Of a DNA stretch of 64,000 bases, positions 44,556 to 53,173 are shown one piece after another. The stretch's first letter is position 1. Every line of letters begins with the position of its first letter. The DNA comes from Affinundibacterium nitidum. Lineage in GTDB: Bacteria; Pseudomonadota; Gammaproteobacteria; Burkholderiales; Burkholderiaceae_D. The notes beneath the pieces are model-generated. The model had not been told where the DNA came from, made no database searches, and was given only the letters and a program-made list of their open reading frames with translations. The translations under genes were made by a program, and so were the position numbers. The DNA lies in NCBI RefSeq assembly GCF_014284155.1, contig NZ_JACOFZ010000001.1, positions 1,506,545 through 1,570,544 of the forward strand, written 5' to 3'.

Positions 44556-45452
44556 ATGCCTTCTTCAGTATTGTTTATTATTGCTTCCTTAATTTGGGGC
44601 TCAACCTTCTGGGCAATCACCCAACAACTTGGTCAAGTTGCGCCTGCGGTATCCATCGCCTACCGCTTTGGACTCGCCGCCCTGAGTCTCTTTGTCTGGT
44701 GTGCTCTGCGCAGACGAGATCTACGCTTACCTTGGAAGTTGCAAAAATGGTTGATGCTACAGGGCTTTTTTACTTTTTCCCTGTCTTATCTTTGCACTTA
44801 TTCATCAGAACAGTACGTGGTCTCGGCATTGGTCGCGGTGTTGTTTGCTTTAATGGTGATCTGGAGTCCATTATTGGAGCACCTCTTTTTCAAGAAACCC
44901 CTAACGCTACGTATTTGGATTGCCGCATTTATTTCCATCAGTGGTGTCGTGCTCTTGTTTTATCCCGCTTTAAAGGGCAACTGGGAAGAAACGCACTCAG
45001 GCCATGAGACTCACTTCTTATTGGGCCTAGGACTGGCATTAACGGCGACTTTAGCCAGCACTTTTGGTAACCTAGTTGTTGTCAAAATCCGCGAGCAGAA
45101 TACCAACGTGTTGTTGACGATGGCATGGGCGATGGCTTGGGGAACACTTTGGATCGCATGCTTTGCGACCCTTAGCGGTGAACAATGGACGATTCCTGAA
45201 ACCAGCAACTACTGGCTGTCATTACTTTATCTTTCGCTGTTTGGATCGGTGATCGCGTTTGCTTGCTACTTCACCTTAATCCATCGCATTGGAGCGCAAA
45301 AAACGGTGTTTATCGGCGTGATTACGCCGATCATTTCCGTACTGCTGTCGATTCAATTAGAGAACTACCATCCAGGCTGGATAGAGTGGTTAGGCATGAT
45401 CCTTTGTTTGATCGGCGTTGTTGTCGCACTCAAAAGCAAAAGCCCTAGCTGA
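44556..45452 (+). CDS. EamA/DMT-family inner-membrane transporter
   Basis: 298 residues with about ten predicted TM helices in two EamA repeats: MPSSVLFIIASLIWGSTFWA at the start, and a second repeat from GLGLALTATLASTFGNLVV. FLGSVIAF-type SLFGSVIAFACYFTLI and ITPIISVLLS are typical of drug/metabolite exporters. ATG 44556 is chosen; TTG 44535 is a weaker upstream option. Substrate unknown. Confidence 0.9.
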   Translation: MPSSVLFIIASLIWGSTFWAITQQLGQVAPAVSIAYRFGLAALSLFVWCALRRRDLRLPWKLQKWLMLQGFFTFSLSYLCTYSSEQYVVSALVAVLFALMVIWSPLLEHLFFKKPLTLRIWIAAFISISGVVLLFYPALKGNWEETHSGHETHFLLGLGLALTATLASTFGNLVVVKIREQNTNVLLTMAWAMAWGTLWIACFATLSGEQWTIPETSNYWLSLLYLSLFGSVIAFACYFTLIHRIGAQKTVFIGVITPIISVLLSIQLENYHPGWIEWLGMILCLIGVVVALKSKSPS

Positions 45453-45489
45453 AAATTTCAACTCATGTTAATCGATGGGCGCTTAGCTT

Positions 45490-46299
45490 TTACTGGTGCC
45501 CAGCTAACCGTCTTAATACGTGCGCCCCTGCGGCTAAGCCAAACGAGGCGGTCACGACAACAGAGGAGCCGAAACCAGCACAATTGAGTCCACTAATGCC
45601 GCCGTTGGCGTCTACTTCACAGGCTTCCGCTGTTTCCGGCATAGTCAATACTTCCATCGAAAAAACGGCATCAATCCCAAATTTATTTTTACCTCCTCGG
45701 GGGAAGCCAAAATTTTGACGTAAGCGTTTGCGTACCAAGGCTAACAAAGGTTCTTGCTCAGTCCGCGACAAATCTCGAATTTCAATTTTACTCGGATCCG
45801 TCTGCCCTCCCGCGGCACCAATCGTGATGAGAGGGATTTGATGTTCTCGACAATAAGCAATTAGCGCCGTCTTCGCTTTTACACTATCGATCGCGTCAAC
45901 AACATAATCATATCCACGATCGCCTATCATTTGATCGAGATTGTCAGGTTCGACGAAGTCTTCTATTTGATGCACCACGCAACGAGGATTAATCTGCGCA
46001 ATACGTTCAGCCAAGGCTTGCACTTTCGCCTTCCCTATCGTTTCAGAAGTCGCTTGAATTTGGCGATTGATATTTGATTCGGCAACGTTATCGAGATCAA
46101 TCATCGTAATTTGACCGATCGCGCTGCGTGCCAATGCTTCAACCACCCAAGAACCAACGCCACCGACACCAACTACCGCGACATGTGCACTTTCGAATCG
46201 CGCTAGCGCGGTGGCGCCATAGAGCCGCGCAATACCGCCAAAGCGACGCTCATAATCGATTTCCTCGTGCTGCCCTGATTGTTCTTGTTGTTCTTGCAT
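45490..46299 (-). CDS. tcdA: tRNA threonylcarbamoyladenosine dehydratase (TcdA/CsdL)
   Basis: Cyclises t6A37 to ct6A in tRNAs that read ANN codons, using ATP. 269 residues, ThiF/MoeB/E1-like fold: YERRFGGIARLYG, GVGGVGSWVVEALARS (nucleotide-binding), MIDLDNVAESNINRQ, DYVVDAIDSVKAK and GAAGGQTDPSKI. The C-terminal GGISGLNCAGFGSSVVVTASFG stretch ends in a membrane-like helix usual in TcdA. Converges on the EamA gene. Confidence 0.94.
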   Translation of the reverse strand: MQEQQEQSGQHEEIDYERRFGGIARLYGATALARFESAHVAVVGVGGVGSWVVEALARSAIGQITMIDLDNVAESNINRQIQATSETIGKAKVQALAERIAQINPRCVVHQIEDFVEPDNLDQMIGDRGYDYVVDAIDSVKAKTALIAYCREHQIPLITIGAAGGQTDPSKIEIRDLSRTEQEPLLALVRKRLRQNFGFPRGGKNKFGIDAVFSMEVLTMPETAEACEVDANGGISGLNCAGFGSSVVVTASFGLAAGAHVLRRLAGHQ

Positions 46300-46470
46300 T
46301 GCGTTTAATTCCTTTTACCGAAGATGCTATTTTACTAGATCTCGGGTCATTTACTCCTAGGGCTGAGTCAAACACATTTTGATATCAAAGGCGCAGGTCA
46401 TGATAAAAGACAAAACCTTTTACCTCGATTGATCTCGCGCAAGCAAAAGTCTAGCAAATCAAGGATAATT

Positions 46471-46502
46471 TTTACTTTATCGATCATCGCTCGTATGATC
46501 GA
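46471..46502 (+). promoter_or_regulatory. Promoter and operator-like palindrome of the hemerythrin gene
   Basis: TTTACT (46471-46476) and TATGAT (46494-46499) are 17 bp apart. A perfect 8-bp dyad TCGATCAT (46480-46487) / ATGATCGA (46495-46502) with 7-bp spacer covers the spacer and the -10, as expected for a repressor site. The start GTG is 29 bp downstream. It does not match the NsrR consensus as I recall it. Confidence 0.55.
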
Positions 46503-46530
46503 GATTTAATTACTCACTTCGAAAGCTCAA

Positions 46531-47073
46531 GTGGAAAGCCTCTTCGCCACCGCACCTGGTTTTGATCAGCCTTTGGCTGTTTTAAAACACTGCCATGATC
46601 GCATCCGCCGACAATTAACGACTTTAGAAAGGCTGCCTGAACATTTGACCAAAAACGGCGCTGATGAAGCTGCACAACAAGCCGCGCTTGGTGTCTTACG
46701 TTATTTCACACAGGCGGCTCCACTCCATCATGACGATGAAGAAGTCGATCTTCTCCCGCTTTTACAAACGACTGCGGCATCTGACGATCAAACATTGTTG
46801 GCGCAATTGTTACCAGTTATTCTGCAACAACACCAAGAGATGGCATCGCTCTGGCAGGAATTGCAGGCATCATTGCAAGCCATCGCTGAGCTGAGAGGCG
46901 ATACCTTGCCTGCGACGGTACTTCATCGCTTCAACGAGCTCTACTACGCTCACATGCAGATCGAAGAACAACAAATCGCACCAATGGCCGCTCGTATTCT
47001 CAGCGCCGAACAGTTACACCAACTTGGAGCAGCAATGCAAACGCGTCGCGGCATCAGTTCCAGCAGCACCTAA
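46531..47073 (+). CDS. Hemerythrin-domain protein
   Basis: 180 residues. A four-helix hemerythrin-type domain with ligand candidates in LKHCHDRIRR, APLHHDDEEVDLLP, QHQEMASLW and YAHMQIEEQQIAPMA (His and Glu/Asp ligands of a di-iron site). Known family roles include oxygen or nitric-oxide binding, iron storage and stress defence. GTG 46531 is the start. pdxH follows after 31 bp on the same strand. The promoter carries an operator-like palindrome. Confidence 0.9.
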   Translation: MESLFATAPGFDQPLAVLKHCHDRIRRQLTTLERLPEHLTKNGADEAAQQAALGVLRYFTQAAPLHHDDEEVDLLPLLQTTAASDDQTLLAQLLPVILQQHQEMASLWQELQASLQAIAELRGDTLPATVLHRFNELYYAHMQIEEQQIAPMAARILSAEQLHQLGAAMQTRRGISSSST

Positions 47074-47104
47074 ATCTATTCTTTTGTTTATTCAGGAAAT
47101 CTCT

Positions 47105-47740
47105 ATGTCTATCGCCCATCTTCGCAAAGATTATCAACTTGCCAGCCTTTCAGAAAATGAGGTTGCCGGTGATCCATTCACACAATTCGCGACTTGGTTT
47201 GAACAGGCGATGAAAGCCGAGGTGCCGGAGCTCAATGCCATGAGTTTGTCCACCGTCAATGGTGAAGGAAAGCCGTCATCTCGAATCGTGCTCATCAAAG
47301 AGTTTGATCAACGCGGTTTTTCTTGGTTCACAAACTACGACAGCCGCAAGGGCCTGGAGTTAGAACAAAATCCACACGCAGCTTTATTGTTTTTCTGGAG
47401 TGCACTTGAGCGCCAGGTCAGAATCGAAGGCAAGATCGAAAAAATATCAGTACAGGAAAACGATACCTACTTTCACAGCCGTCCGCTCGGTAGCCGCCAA
47501 AGCGCACTAGCCTCTGCGCAAAGCCAACCCATCGCTAACCGTGAAGCTCTTGAACAAAAATTAGTGGCAGTTGTTGATCAATATGGCGACGCGCCACCAC
47601 GCCCCGAGCATTGGGGCGGTTATCGCCTTGTGCCAGAACTGATCGAGTTTTGGCAGGGTCGTAGCTCCCGTTTACACGACAGAATCGTCTACCACCGATT
47701 AGAAAACGGCAGTTGGCAAGTTCAACGCCTACAGCCGTAA
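47105..47740 (+). CDS. pdxH: Pyridoxamine 5'-phosphate oxidase
   Basis: FMN enzyme that makes pyridoxal 5'-phosphate. 211 residues, standard size. Motifs: MSLSTVNGEGKPSSRIVLIK, FTNYDSRKG (FMN phosphate), QVRIEG, SYFHSRP-like YFHSRPLGSRQSALAS, and the C-terminal RPEHWGGYRLVP, EFWQGRSSRLHDR. ATG 47105 has CAGGAAATCTCT before it. Probably co-transcribed with the hemerythrin gene. Confidence 0.96.
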   Translation: MSIAHLRKDYQLASLSENEVAGDPFTQFATWFEQAMKAEVPELNAMSLSTVNGEGKPSSRIVLIKEFDQRGFSWFTNYDSRKGLELEQNPHAALLFFWSALERQVRIEGKIEKISVQENDTYFHSRPLGSRQSALASAQSQPIANREALEQKLVAVVDQYGDAPPRPEHWGGYRLVPELIEFWQGRSSRLHDRIVYHRLENGSWQVQRLQP

Positions 47741-47762
47741 ACGAAGTTGAAGCAGAAAACAA

Positions 47763-47794
47763 AAAACGCTGAAATCTCTCGATTTCAGCGTTTT
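47763..47794. terminator. Bidirectional terminator between pdxH and the MsrA-like gene
   Basis: Perfect 14-bp stem AAAACGCTGAAATC / GATTTCAGCGTTTT around the loop TCTC. The A- and T-tracts at the stem base serve both convergent transcripts. Confidence 0.92.
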
Positions 47795-47844
47795 ATTTTG
47801 CTCACTAGACGAAGATCTTTTTCAACTTCCAAAAAACTTGTTGA

Positions 47845-48378
47845 TCAAGCGGCCATCTTCTTTCTAGCGAAAAGCTCCCGCGACAATAATATCTTAGGCA
47901 AAATAAATTCCACGCAATATGGGTCTTTTTTATTGTTCTTGTAAAAGTTTCGATGCGCTTGTTCAGCCGCATAAAAACGTTGGTACGCAAGAACTTCGGT
48001 TGTTAAAGGGGTACTACAAAAACGACTTATTCTTTTAATGCTCTCTTGGGCAAATCGTTTTTGTTCTGTGGTGTGGTAAAGGACTAGAGAACGATGTGGC
48101 GAGGCGTGACCGTACTCACCGCAAGTCAAAGCACATGGGTCGTGTATCTTGAAAAAAACCTCCAGTAAGCTCACATAGCTTACGACCGCATTGTCAAACT
48201 GGACCTGCACTACTTCTGCATGACCGGTGTCACCGCTGCAAACATCCTCATAACTGAGCTCAGTCGCGTGCCCGCCTGCATAGCCAGGACGAACCGATTT
48301 CACACCTCGTATGTGTTGAAATACAGCCTCGACATCCCAGAATCGACCCGCTCCGAATGTTGCTATTTCTATCGCCAT
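47845..48378 (-). CDS. MsrA-family protein lacking the catalytic cysteine
   Basis: 177 residues, full-length for MsrA (methionine sulfoxide reductase). The active-site GCFWG/C is here GRFWD: residue 12 is Arg (codon CGA), not Cys. The Glu of TGHAEVVQV is kept, but the NRQGxDxGxQYRS block is replaced by LTCGEYGHASPHRS, losing the Asp and Tyr. YAGGHATELSYEDVCSGDTGHAEVV and the C-terminal AYQRFYAAEQAHRNFY remain clearly MsrA. ATG 48378 is chosen since GGAGGG lies six bases upstream; the strong Shine-Dalgarno and intact frame argue that the gene is expressed. Reductase activity is not expected; binding of methionine sulfoxide or a new role is possible. A canonical msrA lies at 61588-62127. Confidence 0.85.
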   Translation of the reverse strand: MAIEIATFGAGRFWDVEAVFQHIRGVKSVRPGYAGGHATELSYEDVCSGDTGHAEVVQVQFDNAVVSYVSLLEVFFKIHDPCALTCGEYGHASPHRSLVLYHTTEQKRFAQESIKRISRFCSTPLTTEVLAYQRFYAAEQAHRNFYKNNKKDPYCVEFILPKILLSRELFARKKMAA

Positions 48379-48555
48379 TTGCATCCCTCCGACTTACTTA
48401 TTTTTATGAAAGCATCTGATGTTGAGTCTGCATTTCAAAATTTGGAAAGTATTATCAATAGAGATCAAAAATCCGACAATAGCTAATCCGAAAGTTGCGG
48501 ATTTCGTACTGTGGTGTATCATTTTCCGATACTTTTACAACTAATCATTACTTTT

Positions 48556-49332
48556 ATGCCAAAAGCTAGCACGCTCATTGATGTCCTCAGACGAGAACTC
48601 AAAGCCAAACGGATCACTTACCAGGAGTTGGCGCGACGAATTGGTGTTTCAGAATCCAGTGTAAAACGCATGTTCTCAACGAAAAGTCTAACTTTGCAGC
48701 GGCTCGATCAGATCCTTGATGCTTCGGAAATTAGTCTGCACGACCTTACGCTTCGAAGTTACGAAGAATCACTCATTGAAGAATTAACCTATGAGCAAGA
48801 GGAAGAACTGATTAAAGACCCGAAAAAATTCATCGTGGCAGTCTCTGCCATGAATTTCTTCAGCCTTGAACAGATAGTTGACATTTACGCTATCAGCGAA
48901 CCCGAGGTCATCGCCTATTTGGTTCGTCTCGATCATTTAGGGATTCTTGAGTTGATGCCAAATAACAGAATCAAGCTCTTGCTGTCTCGCACTTTCCGCT
49001 GGCGTCCTAATGGCCCGATTCAACGCTTTCATCAGCGAGAGTCATTTGCTGACTATCTCAATTCAACCTTCTGCGGCAAACACGAGATCATGCAGTTCCT
49101 ATCTGTCATGCTATCGAAACAGTCGAGCGCGGCATTTCTCACCCGCTTGAAACAATTGGCGCGAGATATTTCAGACCAACATCAGCTTGACGCCGTGCTT
49201 CCAGTCGATGAAAAGCATCGCATGAGTTTTATGCTATCAGCTCGCCCTTGGATACCCAACTACTTCCAAGCTTTGGTCCGACCTGAATACATCGCCAAAC
49301 ACGCAGAAAAGCGTCGAAAAGCGAATCAGTAA
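48556..49332 (+). CDS. XRE-type helix-turn-helix regulator with C-terminal effector region
   Basis: 258 residues. N-terminal HTH (about 8-60): ELKAKRITYQELARRIGVSESSVKRMF, the recognition helix being VSESSVKRMF. The remaining ~195 residues hold helical segments and LLSRTFRWRPNGPIQRFH and ARPWIPNYFQALVRP; this long form is seen in uncharacterised regulators with a winged-helix-like middle. ATG 48556 is chosen because the HTH begins there. It is divergent from the Cys-less MsrA-like gene, so it may control it; this is positional inference. Confidence 0.85.
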   Translation: MPKASTLIDVLRRELKAKRITYQELARRIGVSESSVKRMFSTKSLTLQRLDQILDASEISLHDLTLRSYEESLIEELTYEQEEELIKDPKKFIVAVSAMNFFSLEQIVDIYAISEPEVIAYLVRLDHLGILELMPNNRIKLLLSRTFRWRPNGPIQRFHQRESFADYLNSTFCGKHEIMQFLSVMLSKQSSAAFLTRLKQLARDISDQHQLDAVLPVDEKHRMSFMLSARPWIPNYFQALVRPEYIAKHAEKRRKANQ

Positions 49333-49369
49333 TCAGTCGTACAGAAGGTGTTCGATATGTGCTTTCGTT

Positions 49370-52048
49370 CTATAAGGCTTTTACACAGAGCCTAAAATCG
49401 CGGTCTTCCTCGTAAGGACGGACTTCGAAGTCAAGACTGCGCATGAGGCGCAACATATTTGTATTATTCGTCAGAACGAGGCCTTCGATCATCGCCAGAC
49501 CACGACTACGAGCTACATCAATAATCGACAGCATTAAGCGTGTTCCTAAGCCTTGTCCGGCAAAATCGTCCGCAATCAACAAAGAAAACTCGCAGGTCGT
49601 TTTATCTGGATTCGTCACGTAACGCGAAACACCGATAATACGCTGCACCTCATCAAAGCTACCATCTGCAGCAGGAATGCGCTCGGTATGAATGGCTACC
49701 AAGGCCATCTCGCGGTCGTAGTCGATCAAAGTGAACTTCGCCAACATGCGATCTGATAATTCTTTCATCGACGATACAAAGCGGAAGTAACGGCTTTCTG
49801 GCGAAAGACGTCGTACTAATTCTTGTAACATCTCTGCATCGTGTGGATGCAGTGGGCGCACAGTGTACACACGACCATCGCGTAAAGGCCATTCCATTTC
49901 CCGATCCGATGGGTATGGAGAGATCGCTAAGTGTTCGTAATTACCTGGCTCAGAGGGTGAATGGTCCACCACCACTCGAGCGTCCACAGCAAGTGCCCCA
50001 TCGGCATCGACAATGATGGGGTTAATATCCATCTCACGTAACTGCGGTAAAGCGCAAACCATTTCCGACACACGCAACAAAATTTGTTCTAAGGCCTCGC
50101 GATCAACCGCCGGCGCTCCACGCCACGCTCCCAACATTTCTGCACAACGTACTCGTTCGATTAAGCGGTGGGCTAAGAACTGATTGAGCGGTGGTAGTTC
50201 GATCGCACGGTCTGCGATCAATTCAATCATCACACCACCCGCACCAAACGAAATAACGGGGCCGAATAATTCATCCGTCGAGACACCAATAAAAATCTCA
50301 CGTCCTTCTGGTTTACCTGACATGTTTTGCACGGTAACACCATTAATTTTGGCGTCGGGTCGCAATTTCGTCACACGTGCCATCATATTCTGCCAACCAT
50401 CGCGAACACCAGCCGCATTAGCTACATTCAGTACCACGCCCTGCACATCTGATTTATGCGGAATGTCGACTGAATCCACTTTCAATGCAACCGGATAACC
50501 GAGCTGATTTGCCACTAGCATCGCTTCCGTTGGTGTTCTCGCAAGTATGGTTTTAGTCACTGGAATATGAAAAGCCGAGAGCAAAGCTTTCGATTCCATT
50601 TCCGTCAATACTTTGCGACGTTCCGCCAACACGCTTTCGATCAAGATGCGTGCGCCTTCGATATCTGGCTCAGCCAATTGAGATAAAGGTGGCGGTACCT
50701 GACGTAACATCTGTTGCGTACGGTGGAACAAGGAGACATGGTTAAACGCATCGACCGCTGCTTCAGGGGTGCGGAAACTAGGAATCCCCGCTTTGAACAA
50801 AATGGTGCGCGCCGCTGTTACCTTCTCATCGCCCATCCAACAAGTAATCAATGGCTTGCCGACTGTAGTTTGTAAATCCGCGAGAACCTGTGCGATGGCA
50901 CCGGTGTCCACTCCTGCGATTGGCGACAAAATGACCAAAATCCCATCGACATCGCTACAGTGCGCACAAGCCGTGACCACGTCACGATAATGATGCTCGT
51001 TCGCGTCTTGCGACAAGTCAATCAATTCATCAATCACTGCAAATGGGGAAAGTTTTTTCGACAAGGCTTTCACGATTTCCGCTGGCAATTGAGCTAACTG
51101 CAGGCCCACTTCGTTCACGAAATCGGCTGCCAAGACTGCAGGGCCACCACCATTCGAGATAACGGCGAGGCGACGTCCCACAGGCAAGTATCGCGCAGAC
51201 AGGCATTTAGCGGCAGCAAACAGCTGTACCATGGAATGTACGCGTACCGCACCAGCACGTTGCAAAGCTGCATCGAAGATGGCATCACTACCAACAATAT
51301 TGCCGGAATGCGTGAGTGCGACTTTAGAGCCTTCGGGGCGACGACCACCTTTCAAAACGATCACTGGTTTGGAATTCGCCGCTGCGCGCAGGGAACTCAT
51401 GAAACGACGTGCATCGTTGATCCCCTCCATGTACACCACAATGGTTTGGGTGCTGGAATCATCGGCTAGGTAATCTAAAACCTGTGCCATATCGACAGCG
51501 GTGTTTACACCCAATGACACGACGTTAGAAAAACCAACCCCGTTTTTTGCGGCCCAATCAAGAATCGATGAAGTGAGTGCGCCCGATTGCGAGACCACAG
51601 CCAACGAACCAGGCTGCGCCATTTTGCCAAGCGCACTTGCGTTGAGTTGAAACTTTGGGCGTTGAAAGCCAAGGCTATTTGGCCCGAGTAAATACACGCC
51701 ATGTTGGCGCGCAATCTTATGCAGCTTTTTCGCCAATACAGCATCAACACCAATCGACAAAATCAAAGCAGAGCGGCATTGAATACGTCCTACGACTTCC
51801 ATCGCGGATTCAAGTTGTTCATTTGGTAGTGCAATGATCGCTAGATCGGCACGTGAGGCGGCTAAATCACCTAGGGTTCCTTTCATGTGAATATCAAGAT
51901 AGGTCACCGTACCCTCGTAAGCACTACTTTGAAAATGCTGCAAGAATACTTTTGCCATCGGTGTTTGTTTTTCGGGGTGATGTTGATTCCCAGAGAAAAT
52001 CAAAACGGAACGAGGTGAAAACAGCGATGTAAGATAATGCTTATTCAT
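49370..52048 (-). CDS. Pat-type protein: ADP-forming acyl-CoA synthetase-like domains fused to GNAT acetyltransferase
   Basis: 892 residues. CoA-binding Rossmann domain (about 1-130), succinyl-CoA-ligase-like domains (about 145-460, with QSGALTSSILDWAAKNGVGF and ALTHSGNIVGSD, keeping a His where ADP-forming acetyl-CoA synthetases have their phospho-His), ATP-grasp (about 480-700, with GYPVALKVDSVDIPHKSDVQ), and a C-terminal GNAT domain (about 725-890: SRYFRFVSSMKELSD, ADDFAGQGLGTRLM). E. coli Pat/YfiQ has the same layout and acetylates lysines of acetyl-CoA synthetase; enzyme activity of the synthetase half is unproven there. A histone-deacetylase-type gene lies 75 bp upstream on the same strand, suggesting an acetylation/deacetylation pair. 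Confidence 0.9.
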   Translation of the reverse strand: MNKHYLTSLFSPRSVLIFSGNQHHPEKQTPMAKVFLQHFQSSAYEGTVTYLDIHMKGTLGDLAASRADLAIIALPNEQLESAMEVVGRIQCRSALILSIGVDAVLAKKLHKIARQHGVYLLGPNSLGFQRPKFQLNASALGKMAQPGSLAVVSQSGALTSSILDWAAKNGVGFSNVVSLGVNTAVDMAQVLDYLADDSSTQTIVVYMEGINDARRFMSSLRAAANSKPVIVLKGGRRPEGSKVALTHSGNIVGSDAIFDAALQRAGAVRVHSMVQLFAAAKCLSARYLPVGRRLAVISNGGGPAVLAADFVNEVGLQLAQLPAEIVKALSKKLSPFAVIDELIDLSQDANEHHYRDVVTACAHCSDVDGILVILSPIAGVDTGAIAQVLADLQTTVGKPLITCWMGDEKVTAARTILFKAGIPSFRTPEAAVDAFNHVSLFHRTQQMLRQVPPPLSQLAEPDIEGARILIESVLAERRKVLTEMESKALLSAFHIPVTKTILARTPTEAMLVANQLGYPVALKVDSVDIPHKSDVQGVVLNVANAAGVRDGWQNMMARVTKLRPDAKINGVTVQNMSGKPEGREIFIGVSTDELFGPVISFGAGGVMIELIADRAIELPPLNQFLAHRLIERVRCAEMLGAWRGAPAVDREALEQILLRVSEMVCALPQLREMDINPIIVDADGALAVDARVVVDHSPSEPGNYEHLAISPYPSDREMEWPLRDGRVYTVRPLHPHDAEMLQELVRRLSPESRYFRFVSSMKELSDRMLAKFTLIDYDREMALVAIHTERIPAADGSFDEVQRIIGVSRYVTNPDKTTCEFSLLIADDFAGQGLGTRLMLSIIDVARSRGLAMIEGLVLTNNTNMLRLMRSLDFEVRPYEEDRDFRLCVKAL

Positions 52049-52123
52049 GTTCTACCTGACTCTAAAATGCGGATTTCGAAGACAAAGAAAATAGCGATGG
52101 CAATCGGTACTGTGCAACATGAC

Positions 52124-53059
52124 TCAGTCTGCACCAATCAAAACGCGTACATGAGCAGCGGCACTGCGCCCTAACGCGGAAAGTGCATACCCCCCCTCTA
52201 AGCAAGATACCACTCGGCCTTGAGCAAAACGATCAGCGATACGCATAATCTGTTTTGTAACCCATTCATAATCAGCTTCCACTAATCCTAGGTTGCCCAT
52301 ATCATCTTCACGATGGCCGTCAAAACCGGCTGAAATAAAGATCATCTGAGGTTGGTATTTCTCGAGAGCTGGAATCCATTGATTGAGCACTGCCTGGCGA
52401 AATACGTCACCACCAGAGCGTGATGGCAAACCGACATTAACCATATTCTTACCCATAGGCACATCGCCACAAAAAGGGTAGATATTTTTCTCAAAGATCG
52501 AACACATCAGCACATGTTCATCATTGAACAAGATATCTTCGCTGCCGTTCCCATGATGAACATCAAAATCAATTAGAGCGATACGCTCAACGCCGTACAC
52601 TGCGATTGCATGGCGAATACCAACAGCGACATTATTAAAAAAACAGAATCCACCAGCATTGCTGCGCTCAGCGTGGTGTCCGGGCGGACGTATATTGCAA
52701 AATGCGGAAGGCGCTTTGCCGCCAGCGACCAAATCAACCGCCATGACTAAAGCACCCGCTGAACGTAATGCTGCTTGATAAGAAAATTCATTGATACTAG
52801 TGTCTGGATCGATCTGCACTAATTTACCATCAGGAACTTGTTGTGCAATTTCGGCGAATTCGTCAAGATAAAAACCACTATGCGCGCGCACTAATTGCTC
52901 GCGTGTCGCTAAGGGCGCATCACACTGATCCATGTAATCAAGTAAGCCCTTCATCAATAATTGATCATTAACAGCGCCAATGCGCTCTGGACATTCCGGA
53001 TGATGAGGCCCCATGTCATGTTTTTGACAATCAGGATGCGTTATATAGGCGGGTAGCAC
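52124..53059 (-). CDS. Histone-deacetylase-family (class II/AcuC-like) protein deacetylase
   Basis: 311 residues. Zinc-hydrolase motifs of the arginase/deacetylase fold: HPDCQKHDMGPHHPECPERI at the start, RPPGHHAERSNAGGFCFFNN (catalytic His pair), ALIDFDVHHGNGSEDI (zinc Asp and His), ISAGFDGHREDDMGNLGL (zinc Asp) and CLEGGYAL. GTG 53059 is chosen because GGAG lies eight bases upstream; GTG 53068 is also possible. Known relatives deacetylate acetyl-lysine or acetylpolyamines. It is directly upstream of the Pat-type acetyltransferase, so a shared role in reversible protein acetylation is likely but unproven. Confidence 0.92.
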   Translation of the reverse strand: MLPAYITHPDCQKHDMGPHHPECPERIGAVNDQLLMKGLLDYMDQCDAPLATREQLVRAHSGFYLDEFAEIAQQVPDGKLVQIDPDTSINEFSYQAALRSAGALVMAVDLVAGGKAPSAFCNIRPPGHHAERSNAGGFCFFNNVAVGIRHAIAVYGVERIALIDFDVHHGNGSEDILFNDEHVLMCSIFEKNIYPFCGDVPMGKNMVNVGLPSRSGGDVFRQAVLNQWIPALEKYQPQMIFISAGFDGHREDDMGNLGLVEADYEWVTKQIMRIADRFAQGRVVSCLEGGYALSALGRSAAAHVRVLIGAD

Positions 53060-53173
53060 TGGATGCACTCCAAGGACAAAGAGAAATCCATTCTAGCCCT
53101 CACTAGCACCAGGGTAAAGTGCGAGTAAGGCTTATTTGCGTTGTATCAATCTACGCGCCTCATTTCAACGACA

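Noticed and set aside
48406-48486. 26-codon frame between the MsrA-like and XRE genes
   Set aside because: No Shine-Dalgarno, overlaps the probable divergent promoter region, and no composition sign of coding; left out as a gene.
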